In this document: piece after piece, positions 50,818 through 62,184 of the stretch | How positions within the stretch are numbered: the first letter of the stretch is position 1 | Layout: each line of letters begins with the position of its first letter | Assembly (NCBI RefSeq): GCF_012689525.1 | Contig: NZ_CP051515.1 | Location: forward strand, 1,922,001 to 1,986,000 | Direction of reading: 5' to 3' | Length of the DNA: 64,000 nt | Origin: Paraburkholderia aromaticivorans | GTDB taxonomy: Bacteria > Pseudomonadota > Gammaproteobacteria > Burkholderiales > Burkholderiaceae | Notes under the pieces: generated by a model | Databases searched by the model: none | The model's input: only the letters and a program-made list of their open reading frames with translations | What the model was told of the DNA's origin: nothing | Position numbers and translations under genes: made by a program

Positions 50818-53809
50818 GTTGACGTGCTCCTTCGCTGTCGTAGAACACCGAACTGGTGACCTTCGCTGCAATCTGTTTGCCGCTCGAAAGCGGAATCGTG
50901 ACCGTTTCGCCGATCTTGTCGAGACCGCCCTTGACGACCGCCATCGCGATCGAGCGCTTGAGGATCGGGCTGTAGTAGCTCGACGTGACATGGCCGAGCA
51001 TCGCCGCCGTCTCGCCCTGGAATGGGCCCGCGACGATCTGCGAACCCTCGGGTATCACGAACGACGGATCGTCCGAGAGCAAGCCGACCAGTTGTTTGCG
51101 CCCTGCCTTCGCGGTGTCCGAGCGCGTCAGCGAACGCTTGCCGAGAAAGTCCTTCGACTTCGCGACGAGCCCGCCCATGCCGAGGTCGTACGGCGTCATC
51201 GAGCCGTCCGTATCCTGGCCGACGATGATATAGCCCTTCTCCGCGCGCAGCACGTGCATGGTTTCGGTGCCGTACGGCGTGATGTCGAATTCCGCGCCCG
51301 CCGCCATCAGCGCTTCCCACACCGCGCGCCCGACGTTGGCCGGCACGTTCACTTCATAAGCCAGTTCGCCCGAGAAGCTGATGCGCATCACGCGTGAGGC
51401 CGCGCCCGCCACCGTGCCTTCGCGATAACTCATGAACGGAAACGCCGCGTTCGCGAAGTCGATGTCCTGGCAGACCTTCTGCAGCACCTTGCGGCTGTTC
51501 GGACCGACCACGGCGAAAGTCGCCCAATGATCCGTCACCGACGCGAGCCGCACGCGCATGTCCGGCCATTCGGTTTGCAGCCAGCGTTCGAGCCACGTCA
51601 ACACGCGCGCCGCGCCGCCGGTGGTGGTCGTCATCATGTAGTGCTGGTCGGCGAGGCGCACGGTCACGCCGTCGTCGAAGATCATGCCGTTTTCGTCGAG
51701 CATCAGACCGTAGCGGCACTTGCCGACCTCCAGCTTGCTCCACGGATTCGTGTAGACCCAGTTCAGCAGCTTCGCCGAATCCGGGCCCTGAATGTCGATC
51801 TTGCCGAGCGTGGAGGCGTCGAGAATACCGACGCTCGTGCGCACCGCAAGCGATTCGCGCGCCACCGCCGCGTGCATGTCTTCGCCCGCCTTCGGGTAGT
51901 ACCACGGACGCTTCCAGTTGCCCACATCCTCGAAAGCCGCGCCGTTTTCCACGTGCCATTCGTGCACCGCCGTCTTGCGCACCGGATCGAGAAATTCACC
52001 CAACTCGCGGCCGGCAAACGTGCCGAAGGTGACGGGCGTGTAGTTCGGACGGAAGGTCGTCGTGCCGGTCTCGGGAATCGTCTTGCCGAGCGCCTGCGCG
52101 AGAATCGCCATGCCGTTGATGTTGCCGAGCTTGCCCTGGTCCGTGCCGAAACCCATCGCCGTATAACGCTTGACGTGCTCGACCGATTCGAAGCCCTCGC
52201 GCGCCGCGAGGAAAATATCCGCGGCCGACACGTCGTTCTGGAAATCGATGAACTGCTTCGGCCCGCGCGTAGCCAGTTCGCGGCCGCCGACCAGCCAGAG
52301 CGGCTGCATCTTCGCTTCCGTGATCTCGGCCACCTGCACGGGATTCGGACGCGCGACGATAAAGCCCGCCGCGCGGGCCGCCTCGACGCCGGCATCGACC
52401 GCAAAACGGATGCCCTGGCCCAGCGTGAAGTCGCCGGCACAGGCGCCGACGCTCGTCTCCGGCTGCATCGCCTTGCCCGGCACGAAGCAGGCCTTCTCGT
52501 CATGCCAGTGCGCCTTGCCGCCCGATTGCGCGAACAAATGCAGCACCGGGCTCCAGCCGCCGGACATCGCGAGCAGATCGCAAGAAAGTTCGCTCTGCTT
52601 CGCACCGATCTGTCCGTTCGAATACGACGCGACGTCCACCGAGGCCACGCGCAGTTTGCCGTGCGCCGCCGTGATCACGACACCGTTCAACACTTTGACG
52701 CCGTATCGGCGTGCCAAAGCGGGCAGCGTGCCCTTCGACTCGCTTGCGCGCGGATCCACCACCGTCACCTGGGCGCCGGACGCTTTCAGATCGAGCGCGC
52801 ATTGATAGCCGTCGTCGTTATTGGTGAACACCACCGCGTTGCGGCCCGGCAGCACCGCATAGCGATGCAGATAGGTCGACACGGCCGACGCCAGCATCAC
52901 GCCCGGCAGATCGTTGTTGCCGAACACGATGGGACGCTCATGCGCGCCCGTCGCGAGAATCACGCGTTTCGCGCGGATCTTCCACATCAGCTCGCGCGTG
53001 CCCTTGCGCTGCGACACCGGCAGATGCTCGGTGAGCCGCTGCGTCACCGTCACGAGATTGTGGTCCTGATAGCCGAATGCCGTGCTGCGGCACAGGATCT
53101 TCACTTCGGGCATCTGCCGCAGTTCGTCTTCGATTTTCTGCACCCAGTGCAGCGCAGGCTTGCCGTCGATCTCCGCGCGGCACGACAGCAGCGAGCCGCC
53201 GAGTTCCGGCTGATCGTCGACCAGCGTCACGCGCGCGCCGGACAACGCGGCGGCATGCGCGGCCGCGAGGCCGGTCGGGCCACCGCCCACCACCAGCACG
53301 TCGCAATGTGCAAAGCACTTGTCGTAGCGGTCCGCGTCCGTGTGTTCCGGCGCCTTGCCGAGACCGGCGGCGTCGCGGATCACTTCTTCATACTTCGGCC
53401 AGAATTTGCGCGGCCACATGAAAGTCTTGTAGTAGAAGCCCGCCGGAATGAAGCGCGCGAACTTCTGGTTGACCGCCATGCGGTCTTTCTCGATGCTCGG
53501 CTTCGCGTTCACGCTAGTGGCGACGAGCCCTTGATACAACTCGACTTCGGTCGCGCGCGCGTTCGGCACCGTGTACGCGCCGGTTTCGAGTTGCACGACG
53601 GCATTCGGCTCTTCCACACCCGCCGTGACGATGCCGCGCGGCCGGTGATATTTCCAGCTACGCGCGACGAAATGCTCGCCGTTCGCGAGCAGCGCCGAAG
53701 CCAGCGTGTCGCCCTGATAGCCCTGGTACTGGCGGCCGTTGAAGGTGAACGTCAGCGGCTGGGCGCGATTGATGCGGCCGCCGTTGGGGAGTCGGTCTTT
53801 CTGGCTCAT
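50807..53809 (-). CDS. soxA: Sarcosine oxidase alpha subunit
   Basis: A 1000-residue subunit. The N-terminal ferredoxin-like domain (about 15-110) includes FNGRQYQGYQGDTLASALLA. The NAD/FAD domain contains VLVVGGGPTGLAAAHAAALS and VILATGAHERPIVFGNNDLP. The C-terminal glycine-cleavage-T-protein-like domain (about 610-1000) contains RTSVGILDASTLGKIDIQGP, LRAEKGYIIVGQDTDGSMTP and DLGMGGLVAKSKDFLGKRSL. It carries the NAD site and the tetrahydrofolate site that accepts the methyl carbon as methylene-THF. Its start overlaps the soxD stop by 4 bases (ATGA) and its end overlaps soxG. The length is normal for the family. Confidence 0.95.
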   Translation of the reverse strand: MSQKDRLPNGGRINRAQPLTFTFNGRQYQGYQGDTLASALLANGEHFVARSWKYHRPRGIVTAGVEEPNAVVQLETGAYTVPNARATEVELYQGLVATSVNAKPSIEKDRMAVNQKFARFIPAGFYYKTFMWPRKFWPKYEEVIRDAAGLGKAPEHTDADRYDKCFAHCDVLVVGGGPTGLAAAHAAALSGARVTLVDDQPELGGSLLSCRAEIDGKPALHWVQKIEDELRQMPEVKILCRSTAFGYQDHNLVTVTQRLTEHLPVSQRKGTRELMWKIRAKRVILATGAHERPIVFGNNDLPGVMLASAVSTYLHRYAVLPGRNAVVFTNNDDGYQCALDLKASGAQVTVVDPRASESKGTLPALARRYGVKVLNGVVITAAHGKLRVASVDVASYSNGQIGAKQSELSCDLLAMSGGWSPVLHLFAQSGGKAHWHDEKACFVPGKAMQPETSVGACAGDFTLGQGIRFAVDAGVEAARAAGFIVARPNPVQVAEITEAKMQPLWLVGGRELATRGPKQFIDFQNDVSAADIFLAAREGFESVEHVKRYTAMGFGTDQGKLGNINGMAILAQALGKTIPETGTTTFRPNYTPVTFGTFAGRELGEFLDPVRKTAVHEWHVENGAAFEDVGNWKRPWYYPKAGEDMHAAVARESLAVRTSVGILDASTLGKIDIQGPDSAKLLNWVYTNPWSKLEVGKCRYGLMLDENGMIFDDGVTVRLADQHYMMTTTTGGAARVLTWLERWLQTEWPDMRVRLASVTDHWATFAVVGPNSRKVLQKVCQDIDFANAAFPFMSYREGTVAGAASRVMRISFSGELAYEVNVPANVGRAVWEALMAAGAEFDITPYGTETMHVLRAEKGYIIVGQDTDGSMTPYDLGMGGLVAKSKDFLGKRSLTRSDTAKAGRKQLVGLLSDDPSFVIPEGSQIVAGPFQGETAAMLGHVTSSYYSPILKRSIAMAVVKGGLDKIGETVTIPLSSGKQIAAKVTSSVFYDSEGARQHVE

Positions 53810-54132
53810 GATGCCTTGCCCTCTTGTGCCTTGTTTTGTGCTTTGGCGTCAGTGCTGTCCATCACGAGCAAAGGCCGCTCAAATGTTTCGTAGCCCTGGA
53901 TCTCGTAGCTCACCGTTTCGCGCTGCGCCTTGAACCAGCGGCGGCAGCCTTGCGTGTGCATCCATTGCTCGCGATGCACGCCGCGCGGATTCTTGCGCAT
54001 GAACAGGTAGTCGCCCCATTCCTTGTCGGTGAGTGTGTCGGTGTCGAGCGGACGGGCAATGTCCGCTTCGCCGCCGCAGGAAAATTCGGTTTCGGCGCGG
54101 GGCCCGCACCACGGGCATTCGATCAATAGCAT
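53806..54132 (-). CDS. soxD: Sarcosine oxidase delta subunit
   Basis: A 108-residue zinc-binding subunit: LLIECPWCGPRAETEFSCGG gives the CxxC zinc residues, followed by EWGDYLFMRKNPRGVHREQW and HTQGCRRWFKAQRETVSYEI, all standard in SoxD. The C-terminal ~20 residues (TDAKAQNKAQEGKAS) are a polar tail. The start at 54132 fits the family; a frame is open 13 codons upstream. It overlaps soxA by 4 bases and lies 28 bases after soxB. Confidence 0.94.
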   Translation of the reverse strand: MLLIECPWCGPRAETEFSCGGEADIARPLDTDTLTDKEWGDYLFMRKNPRGVHREQWMHTQGCRRWFKAQRETVSYEIQGYETFERPLLVMDSTDAKAQNKAQEGKAS

Positions 54133-54160
54133 CTGGTTTTCCTCGTCGCAATGCGTGGTG

Positions 54161-55405
54161 TTAGTGGGCAACAGCGGCGGCGCCGTGTTCGTCGATCAGG
54201 TGGCCGGTATAGAAACGCTCCAGCGAGAAAGCCGCGTTCAACGGATGCGGCTCATCCTTCGCAATGGTGTGCGCGTAGGCCCATCCGGAACCCGGCGTCG
54301 CCTTGAAGCCGCCCGTGCCCCAACCGCAATTGAAATACAGCCCCTTCACGTCGGTCTTGCTGATAATCGGGCACGCATCCGGCGATACGTCCACAATGCC
54401 GCCCCACTGTCGGTTCATCCGCACCCGCGAGAACACCGGGAACATTTCGACGATCGCTTCGAGCGTGCCTTCGATAATCTGGAAACTGCCGCGCTGACCA
54501 AAACCCGTGTACTGGTCCACACCCGCGCCGATCACCAGATCGCCCTTGTCGGACTGGCTGATATACGCATGCACCGCGTTCGACATCACCACGGTGTTGA
54601 CCACCGGCTTGATCGGCTCCGACACCAGTGCCTGCAACGGATGGCTCTCCAGCGGCAGCCGCACGCCGGCCATGTCGGCGAGCGTCGAGGTATTGCCCGC
54701 CGCTACGATCGCGACTTTCTTCGCCTTGATGAAACCCTTGGTGGTGTCCACGCCGATCACCTGGCTGCCGTTGCGGCGAATGCCCGTGACCTGGCAGTTC
54801 TGCACGATGTCGACACCGGCCTGATCCGCGCCGCGCGCGAATCCCCAGGCCACCGCATCGTGACGCGCCACGCCGCCGCGACGCTGGATCGACGCGCCGA
54901 GCACCGGATAGCGGCTGTTCAGATTGATGGTCGGCTCGATTTCCTTGATCTGCGCGGGCGTGAGGAATTCGGCGTCCACGCCGTTCAGCCGGTTCGCATT
55001 CACGCGGCGCTCGGTGTCGCGCACGTCTTGCAACGTGTGCGCGAGGTTCATCACGCCGCGCTGGCTGAACATGACGTTGTAGTTCAGATCCTGCGAGAGC
55101 CCTTCCCACAGCTTCATCGCTTTTTCATAGAGCGCGGCCGACTCGTCCCACAGATAGTTCGAGCGCACGATGGTCGTATTGCGCGCCGTATTGCCGCCGC
55201 CGATCCAGCCCTTCTCCAGCACGGCGATGTTGCGCACGCCGTGTTCCTTCGCGAGGTAATACGCGGTGGCGAGACCGTGGCCGCCGCCGCCGACGATCAC
55301 GACGTCGTATTCACGTTTGGGCTCGGGGCTCTTCCACTGTCGCTCCCAGTTCTCGTGATACGACATCCCGTTGCGCAACAGGCTGAATATCGAATAGCGG
55401 CTCAT
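54161..55405 (-). CDS. soxB: Sarcosine oxidase beta subunit
   Basis: A 414-residue subunit carrying the covalent FMN and non-covalent FAD and performing the substrate oxidation. The dinucleotide fold [20 protein letters not shown] and the segments [20 protein letters not shown] and [18 protein letters not shown] are typical. The start [20 protein letters not shown] matches the family. It lies 58 bases after sdaA, so sdaA-soxBDAG probably form one transcript taking sarcosine to glycine and later serine to pyruvate. Confidence 0.95.
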   Translation of the reverse strand: MSRYSIFSLLRNGMSYHENWERQWKSPEPKREYDVVIVGGGGHGLATAYYLAKEHGVRNIAVLEKGWIGGGNTARNTTIVRSNYLWDESAALYEKAMKLWEGLSQDLNYNVMFSQRGVMNLAHTLQDVRDTERRVNANRLNGVDAEFLTPAQIKEIEPTINLNSRYPVLGASIQRRGGVARHDAVAWGFARGADQAGVDIVQNCQVTGIRRNGSQVIGVDTTKGFIKAKKVAIVAAGNTSTLADMAGVRLPLESHPLQALVSEPIKPVVNTVVMSNAVHAYISQSDKGDLVIGAGVDQYTGFGQRGSFQIIEGTLEAIVEMFPVFSRVRMNRQWGGIVDVSPDACPIISKTDVKGLYFNCGWGTGGFKATPGSGWAYAHTIAKDEPHPLNAAFSLERFYTGHLIDEHGAAAVAH

Positions 55406-55463
55406 CGTGGGTCCTTGTTGGTGCTGTCTTGACTAATGCTTCGTATTTGATAAAAAGCGGGAT

Positions 55464-56858
<1,395 letters not shown>

Positions 56859-57051
56859 GGCGTGCCTTGTGCGTTGCGATGCCTTGGGTGGATTGGCCTC
56901 TATTGCACCGCAGGTCAAATTGAACCGATAGAATAAAAACGGCATGGCAGTGGGATAGTGGCGTCAAGCGGGCCAATTGCGCTCATATACGCGGTAGCCG
57001 CTATCCGCGGTGCTATGCTTGATCCAACCCTTTCCCTCGCTGGCTGCATGC

Positions 57052-58134
57052 ATGAATTCCGCTGAACCGCTTCCCCCTCAATCGATCGACGGCACTTCGA
57101 AGCAGCGCATCCGCTTCGGCATCATCCTGTTGCCGAACTTCACGCTGACGGCGTTCTCGGGTTTCGTCGACCTGCTGCGCCTGTCCGCGGACGAAGGCGA
57201 TTTCAGCAAACCCGTGCGCTGTTCGTGGAGCGTGATAGGGGAAACCCTCGCTCCGGTGCGCGCGAGTTGCGGCATCCAGATCACGCCGTGGGAAACGTTC
57301 GACAGCGCCGAACCGTTCGATTACGTGGTGGTGGTGGGCGGCCTGCTGCATTCCGGGCCGGCCGCGAACGACGCCACGCTCGCCTTCATCCGCCGCGCCG
57401 CCGCCACCGATGCGACGCTCGTCGGCATGTGCACGGGCGTGTTCTCGTTGATGCGCGCGGGCGTGCTCGACGGCTACCGCATCTGCGTGAGCTGGTTTCA
57501 CTACTGGGATTTCATCGAGCGCTTTCCGTCGGTGAACGAGGAAGCGCTGATCGCCGACCGCCTGTTCGTCATCGACCGCCGGCGCATTACGTGTTCCGGC
57601 GGACGCGCGTCGATCGACGTGGCCGCCGCGATCCTGTTGCGTCATTTCGAAACCGCCACGGTGCAGAAGGCGCTGCGCATCCTGCTCGTCGACGACATGC
57701 AGAAAGGCAATGCGCCGCAGCCGCATCCGCCGGGGCTCGCGCCGGCCACGCATCCGAAGGTCAAGCGCGCGATTCTGCTGATGGAGCAGCATGTGGGCCG
57801 TTCACTGTCGCTCGATGAACTCGCGCGCAAGCTCGATCTTTCGCCGCGTCAACTCGAACGGCTCTTCAAGGCGCAAACGGGCAAGGCGCCGCAGGCCTAC
57901 GCGAAGCAGGTGCGTTTGCGCACCGCCGCGTGGCTGCTGACGAGTTCGGATAAGACCGTGGCCGACATTGCGTCGAGCTGCGGGTTTTCCGATGCTTCGC
58001 ATCTCGGCCGCGAATTCCGCAAGCAATTCGGTTTGCCGCCGATGATGTATCGCGAGCAACGCGGCACGGCGGCGGAAATGGAAGATAGTGGGGACTATGA
58101 TGAAACGTTTCCGGGGCGGGCGCAGGCGATTTGA
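57052..58134 (+). CDS. AraC-family regulator with amidotransferase-like sensor (possible sarcosine regulator)
   Basis: A 360-residue regulator with a DJ-1/amidotransferase-like N-terminal domain (FGIILLPNFTLTAFSGFVDL, VVGGLLHSGPAAND, GMCTGVFSLMRAGVLDGYRI). Its C-terminal AraC DNA-binding domain (about 250-340) contains LARKLDLSPRQLERLFKAQT and IASSCGFSDASHLGREFRKQ. It is the same architecture as GbdR but from a more distant branch. The divergent position 193 bases from sdaA-soxBDAG suggests that it controls serine/sarcosine use, like SouR in Pseudomonas aeruginosa; this is inference. The ATG at 57052 (MNSAEPLPP) is chosen; another at 57010 is open. Confidence 0.85.
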   Translation: MNSAEPLPPQSIDGTSKQRIRFGIILLPNFTLTAFSGFVDLLRLSADEGDFSKPVRCSWSVIGETLAPVRASCGIQITPWETFDSAEPFDYVVVVGGLLHSGPAANDATLAFIRRAAATDATLVGMCTGVFSLMRAGVLDGYRICVSWFHYWDFIERFPSVNEEALIADRLFVIDRRRITCSGGRASIDVAAAILLRHFETATVQKALRILLVDDMQKGNAPQPHPPGLAPATHPKVKRAILLMEQHVGRSLSLDELARKLDLSPRQLERLFKAQTGKAPQAYAKQVRLRTAAWLLTSSDKTVADIASSCGFSDASHLGREFRKQFGLPPMMYREQRGTAAEMEDSGDYDETFPGRAQAI

Positions 58135-58265
58135 GGGTGGGTGAGGCGCCATGAACTTCATTGAGCGAATGCCCACGGTGTAAGCGTGTGTTCGGACCTG
58201 TCGATCGGGACGCGCGCCCCTCCGCCACAACCTCCCATTCCACGATCGCGGCAAATCAAAAAAAT

Positions 58266-58766
58266 TCAACCCGGGTTTTCATAAAACGCAAAGCGTTGCC
58301 GAGCAAATTTTATGACGTCCTGAGGACCACCGAAGACACCGGTTCCGCCATCCCATCCTCGATCGGCATAAAAGAACCATTCTCCCGATACAGGCAAGAC
58401 TGCGTACTGCTCAGAATAAAAACCAATCGCATCAGCCGGACTGTCTCCTGGATCCTTCATCAGTATTTTAAAAAAATCGTCGTCGGTATGCTGCGCTTCG
58501 ACGATGAATCCCGGGTACTTGCCGAAATGCATATTGAAGTAGCTGAACGGGTCCGGATTGAGAACCACAACAGCGAACTCGCCCGTTCCGTTGAACGCTG
58601 CAATGTTCCGGATAAGGTCGAGAAAAACTTGCGTCCCAATGTTAGAAGAGTCGTAGTGCAACAACTCCGAAGCCAAGGTGACTGACACCCGTTCCATACA
58701 CTCACGTGCACGCCGCCAAAGCGGCGTGAATGTCTCGCGGTCGTTGATGTAATCAATGTTGCTCAT
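58266..58766 (-). CDS. Candidate immunity protein for the RHS C-terminal tip
   Basis: A 166-residue acidic-looking soluble protein: MSNIDYINDRETFTPLWRRA at the start, then FAVVVLNPDPFSYFNMHFG, GEWFFYADRGWDGGTGVFGG. It has no signal peptide, and I could not name its family. Its ATG shares a base with the TAA of the RHS tip gene (TAATG, 58764-58768), so translation is coupled, the arrangement seen for polymorphic toxin/immunity pairs. Base composition is lower in GC than the flanking betaine genes, a sign of horizontal origin. The role as neutraliser of the upstream tip is inferred from position only. Confidence 0.6.
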   Translation of the reverse strand: MSNIDYINDRETFTPLWRRARECMERVSVTLASELLHYDSSNIGTQVFLDLIRNIAAFNGTGEFAVVVLNPDPFSYFNMHFGKYPGFIVEAQHTDDDFFKILMKDPGDSPADAIGFYSEQYAVLPVSGEWFFYADRGWDGGTGVFGGPQDVIKFARQRFAFYENPG

Positions 58767-59902
58767 TAGCTGCCCAAGCGGATTTTGACGGTTGCGCCTT
58801 TTGAACCAGCAGGAAAATAGTCTGCAGTGGGCTGGCCCTGGTTCGACTGATCACGTACACCATAGCGATTCCCATCTTTAGTGAAGATATCCATCTTGCC
58901 ATCTTTGCTAAGCGTCTGCTCCCAGCCGTCATTGCGCAAGTTTGCCTCAAACTCCGCTTTGCCTACGTCGGTTTCGATATTACAAACGCTGTCACCAACC
59001 GTAATATCTTCATACTCCGAAGTGATCCGCCCCGGCGGAATCCCATCCACCTCCGTCTCCGCAGCGGGCTTACACATCTGCTTGATGCGATCCCAGTTCT
59101 CCGCAGCTTTTCTCGCCCCCTGCCCAATGCCATAGCGCACGACCGGGTTCTGCAACAGCCGATAGACCACCGCGATACCGCGTATCGTGCCGTCGATCAG
59201 CCCGGCCGAAAAATGACAGCCGCTGCAAACGGTTGACATGCCCAGGAAGTTATCGCCGAGCAGTTGTCGCGCGCCCTGCAGATTGGCAGGCGGTCCCACC
59301 GGCGAATCACCATAGTTATAGTTATCGATCCACTGATTGGTTTCTTCGCTGGAGATCGGTATGTCCGTGCCGTCGTTCAGGTCAAGAGCGCTGCCGTTCT
59401 TCGCAACCGTACCTGTGCGTGACACAACCCGTCCGTCTGGCGAGTAGCCGAACGTGGCCTTGAACACGCGTCGAATTCCGCCGTTCGCCGGACTCGCGTA
59501 TTCATTGAACTTGAAGTTGTCGATGCGTCCACGTCGGTCATAACGGAGAAAAAAGTCACCCGTTGGGTTATAGCCGTACTGGACGCGGTGTGCCGCGTCG
59601 CGGGATATGAACTCAGTCGCTTGCGGAATGTCTCCCAGCATGACAATGGCGAACGCATTGCCAGTTGAGTCACGATTGACTTTCCACTGGGCAGCAGCCT
59701 TTCCGTCCGCCAGTTGCATCACAAACGCGAGCCGGTTGTCGGCGTCGTAGGTCATGCCGTACGCGGTCGTCACCCCGTCAGCTTTGGTTGCGTCGAAAAC
59801 GCTGGAGCCGGTCGGGTCGGTAGTCGGCGTCTCACTTATCCCGGTTACATTGCCGTTCGCGTCGTACACGAACGACTGGATCAGCTTTGGCGATGCGATC
59901 AT
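58766..59902 (-). pseudogene. RHS protein 3' part with C-terminal toxin-like tip (frame-shifted from 5' part)
   Basis: A 378-codon frame. It begins with RHS/YD repeats (FVYDANGNVTGIS, AYGMTYDADNRLAFV, YGYNPTGDFFLRYDRRGRID, TFGYSPDGRVVSRTG). After about residue 190 it passes into a non-repeat region, ending with FEANLRNDGWEQTLSKDG, DIFTKDGNRYGVRDQS, PTADYFPAGS and KIRLGS. This last ~90-residue part is probably the toxic tip; I cannot assign it to a named nuclease family. It is in a different frame from the 5' part (59832-60863); they overlap by 71 bases. Together they give only about 700 residues, whereas RHS proteins usually have 1300 or more, so an internal deletion probably removed most repeats. 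Confidence 0.65.
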
Positions 59903-60863
59903 CGCCGGACGTAGACCGGTCGACCTCGCCAGTCAGCGCGTTCTTGAAGCGCGTGTCGTCGTAGACATAGCGTCGCGCATAACCATCCGGCCAGGTGACC
60001 GAAACAAGATTGCTATTTGCGTCGTAGCCGTACTGGGTCAGACCACCTAGCGGATCGCTGAGACGTGACAGACGACGCTTATCGTCATAGCCAAGCCGGA
60101 GCGTAATGTCCTTGTTGGCGTCCGTGCCTTCAGCGTGCTGCGTGACAGTGGTCAGCAGCCCCGAGCCGTCATAGCTCAGCGTACGAACAAAGCCGGTCTT
60201 TGTGCGCTCAGCCAGCAGCACACCCTGGCCGGAATACGATTCAGCAGTGTCCGTGTTGAGGTCGGTGAGCGTCCATCCAGAGCCATTTTGCGCCAGTGCC
60301 AGACCAGTGAAGGCCTTGGTGCGCCAGGTACCAGCCGACCAGACGAAAGTAATGGGCTCACCATTCTCCCGATAGGCCAGCACCGTTGACGTGCTGCCGT
60401 TATTGGCATTCGCTAGTCCGAGGTTACGCTGCCAGCTATGGAACCAGACCGGCCCCATCGCCGTCGCCGATGCTGTCAGCGACTTTGAACGATACGTCCG
60501 CGCGAAAAGCATCGGAATGTCGTCACCGCTGACAAAATCGGCCTCCGTCAACGTGACCGCTCCGCTGCCGGGATACACCGGGTCAGCAACCGGACAACTG
60601 GCCTCGGGCTGATCATCCGCCGGTGTCGCGCACCACGCGTCGATAAGCGGCAAACTCACGCAGTTGTAGTACTGCATGCCGCCTGGCACGCCAGCGTAAG
60701 CATCCCACCTGCAGCTGGACGAACCTGGCTTTGCGCCAGTGGCCGCCCACACCGCATTGCAATCAGCCGCGTTCGCCCCGAACGCCATCATGAGCAGCAT
60801 GAATGCAGCGAGCAGGCGGGCCGCCATCCCGGCCTGACTCTCTTTAATTCTGTTTCTTATCAT
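59832..60863 (-). pseudogene. RHS protein 5' part (signal peptide, DUF6531-like and first YD repeats)
   Basis: A 343-codon frame starting MIRNRIKESQ with a signal peptide (ARLLAAFMLLMMAFGANA). A short Cys-rich segment and a DUF6531-like domain (DPVYPGSGAVTLTEADFVSG, FARTYRSKSLTASATAMG, VWFHSWQRNLGL) follow, then YD repeats (VRTLSYDGSGLLTTV, GGLTQYGYDANSNLVSVT, YARRYVYDDTRFKNALTG). After LTGEVDRS it runs into frame-shifted sequence and stops. This would be an exported RHS surface protein if intact. The N-terminus is complete and a ribosome binding site AGGGA is present within a hairpin. Confidence 0.7.
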
Positions 60864-60866
60864 GGT

Positions 60867-60915
60867 TGTCCCTATTGGTTGTACTTGGTTAAAGCCCAAG
60901 CACCCTATAGGGACA
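60867..60915 (-). promoter_or_regulatory. Leader hairpin covering the RHS ribosome binding site
   Basis: On the RHS sense strand TGTCCCTAT pairs with ATAGGGACA (arms at 60907-60915 and 60867-60875). The AGGGA that should bind the ribosome lies inside the second arm, 5 bases before the ATG at 60861-60863. A smaller inner stem CTTGG/CCAAG lies in the loop. The structure could hold translation down. Confidence 0.45.
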
Positions 60916-61183
60916 GCAACAAACGAAAAATCCGACAATTCCTAAAATTACGAAAAGCCTTCACCAACTTTAACGTGAGTCGACAAACACCGACGCACGT
61001 CGTAGGAACTCTGGATTACAACTGTCAGACGACATTGAAGTGCGCTACAAAAATTGCCTGATTTGACATCGACACACGAGACTGTCGACCGATCGCCGAG
61101 TTGCAAAATAAAGGAGAAACGAGGCGACGTAAAAGACATTCCCGAGGAGCGCCCCCTAGCCGCCGCATTCTACAAATCCCCCT

Positions 61184-62119
61184 TTACTTCCCCGCCACAT
61201 AAGCCTTCACAGCCGGCAACCCATCCTTCCCGTCATACGTCTTCACCCCCGCCAGCCACTTATCGAGCACCGCCGGATTTGCCTTCAGCCATTCGCGCGC
61301 GGCCTTATTCGGATCGGTCTTGTTCATGATCGGCAGCATCACGTGATTCTCGATATCGGTCGTGAACTGCAGATTCGACACCAGCTTCGCGACGTTCGGG
61401 CAGCGCGCCGAATAATCGCTCGGCGTGACCGTCAGCACTTTGGCTTCACCATAGTTCGGACCGAACACAGCATCGCCGCCGGACAGATAATCGATCTTCA
61501 TCTGCACGTTCATCGGGTGCGGCTCCCAACCCAGAAACACGATCGGCTTCTTGTCGCGAACCGCGCGGTTCACTTCGACCAGCATGCCCGCCTCGCTCGA
61601 CTCCACCAGCTTGAACTTGCCAAGCCCATATTGATTGGTGTCGATCATCTTCTTGATCAACGCATTGCCGTCGTTACCCGGCTCGATCCCGTAGATCTTG
61701 CCGTCGAGCTTGTCGTAGTTCTTCGCGATGTCGGCGAACGTCTTGATACCGGACTGATACGCGTAATCGGGCACCGCCAGCGTGTATTTCGCGCCGGTCA
61801 GATTCGGCGTGGGCAACACGCTGAGCTGGCCGGACTTCCTGAACGGATCGATCATCGGGTCCATAGTCGGCGACCAGTAGCCGAGGAACACGTCGATCTG
61901 CTTGCTCTTCACACCGGCGAAGGTGATCGGCACCGAGGCGATCGTCTTGGTCGGCTTGTAGCCGAGCCCTTCGAGCAGGGTCGACGCCAGCCCGGTGGTC
62001 GCCGCGATATCGGTCCAGCCGACATCGGCGAACCGCACGTCGCGGCAAGTGGCGGGTTCCGCGGCAAACACAGACGACACAGACAGCGCGCACAACGACG
62101 CAGCCCACAAACGTTTCAT
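61184..62119 (-). CDS. choX: Choline-binding periplasmic protein of choline ABC transporter
   Basis: A 311-residue protein with a signal peptide (MKRLWAASLCALSVSSVFAA). It resembles Sinorhizobium meliloti ChoX along its length. The ligand cage residues of ChoX appear conserved: Trp and Asp in FADVGWTDIAATT, Trp in FLGYWSPTMDPMID, Tyr in VPDYAYQSG, Asn in GIEPGNDGNALI, and Trp in FLGWEPHPMNVQMKIDY. It delivers choline to the ChoW permease at 63191-64000; the ATPase gene is presumably beyond the window edge. An AraC regulator gene separates it from choW. A decayed paralogue lies at 25010-25675. Confidence 0.92.
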   Translation of the reverse strand: MKRLWAASLCALSVSSVFAAEPATCRDVRFADVGWTDIAATTGLASTLLEGLGYKPTKTIASVPITFAGVKSKQIDVFLGYWSPTMDPMIDPFRKSGQLSVLPTPNLTGAKYTLAVPDYAYQSGIKTFADIAKNYDKLDGKIYGIEPGNDGNALIKKMIDTNQYGLGKFKLVESSEAGMLVEVNRAVRDKKPIVFLGWEPHPMNVQMKIDYLSGGDAVFGPNYGEAKVLTVTPSDYSARCPNVAKLVSNLQFTTDIENHVMLPIMNKTDPNKAAREWLKANPAVLDKWLAGVKTYDGKDGLPAVKAYVAGK

Positions 62120-62184
62120 GGCGTTCCCTCAGGGTGATTGATGTTTGACTGGTTTTGACGAAGCGGATTGTTTTACGCCGCTCA

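Noticed and set aside
51527..53893. A 788-codon open frame on the plus strand opposite soxA
   Set aside because: Same reason: antisense shadow of a certain gene, with arginine- and histidine-rich composition and no ribosome binding site.
59190..59230. A CSGCH sequence in the RHS 3' part that looks like a c-type haem site
   Set aside because: It is a single CxxCH in a degraded RHS protein with no surrounding cytochrome features; chance occurrence is likely.
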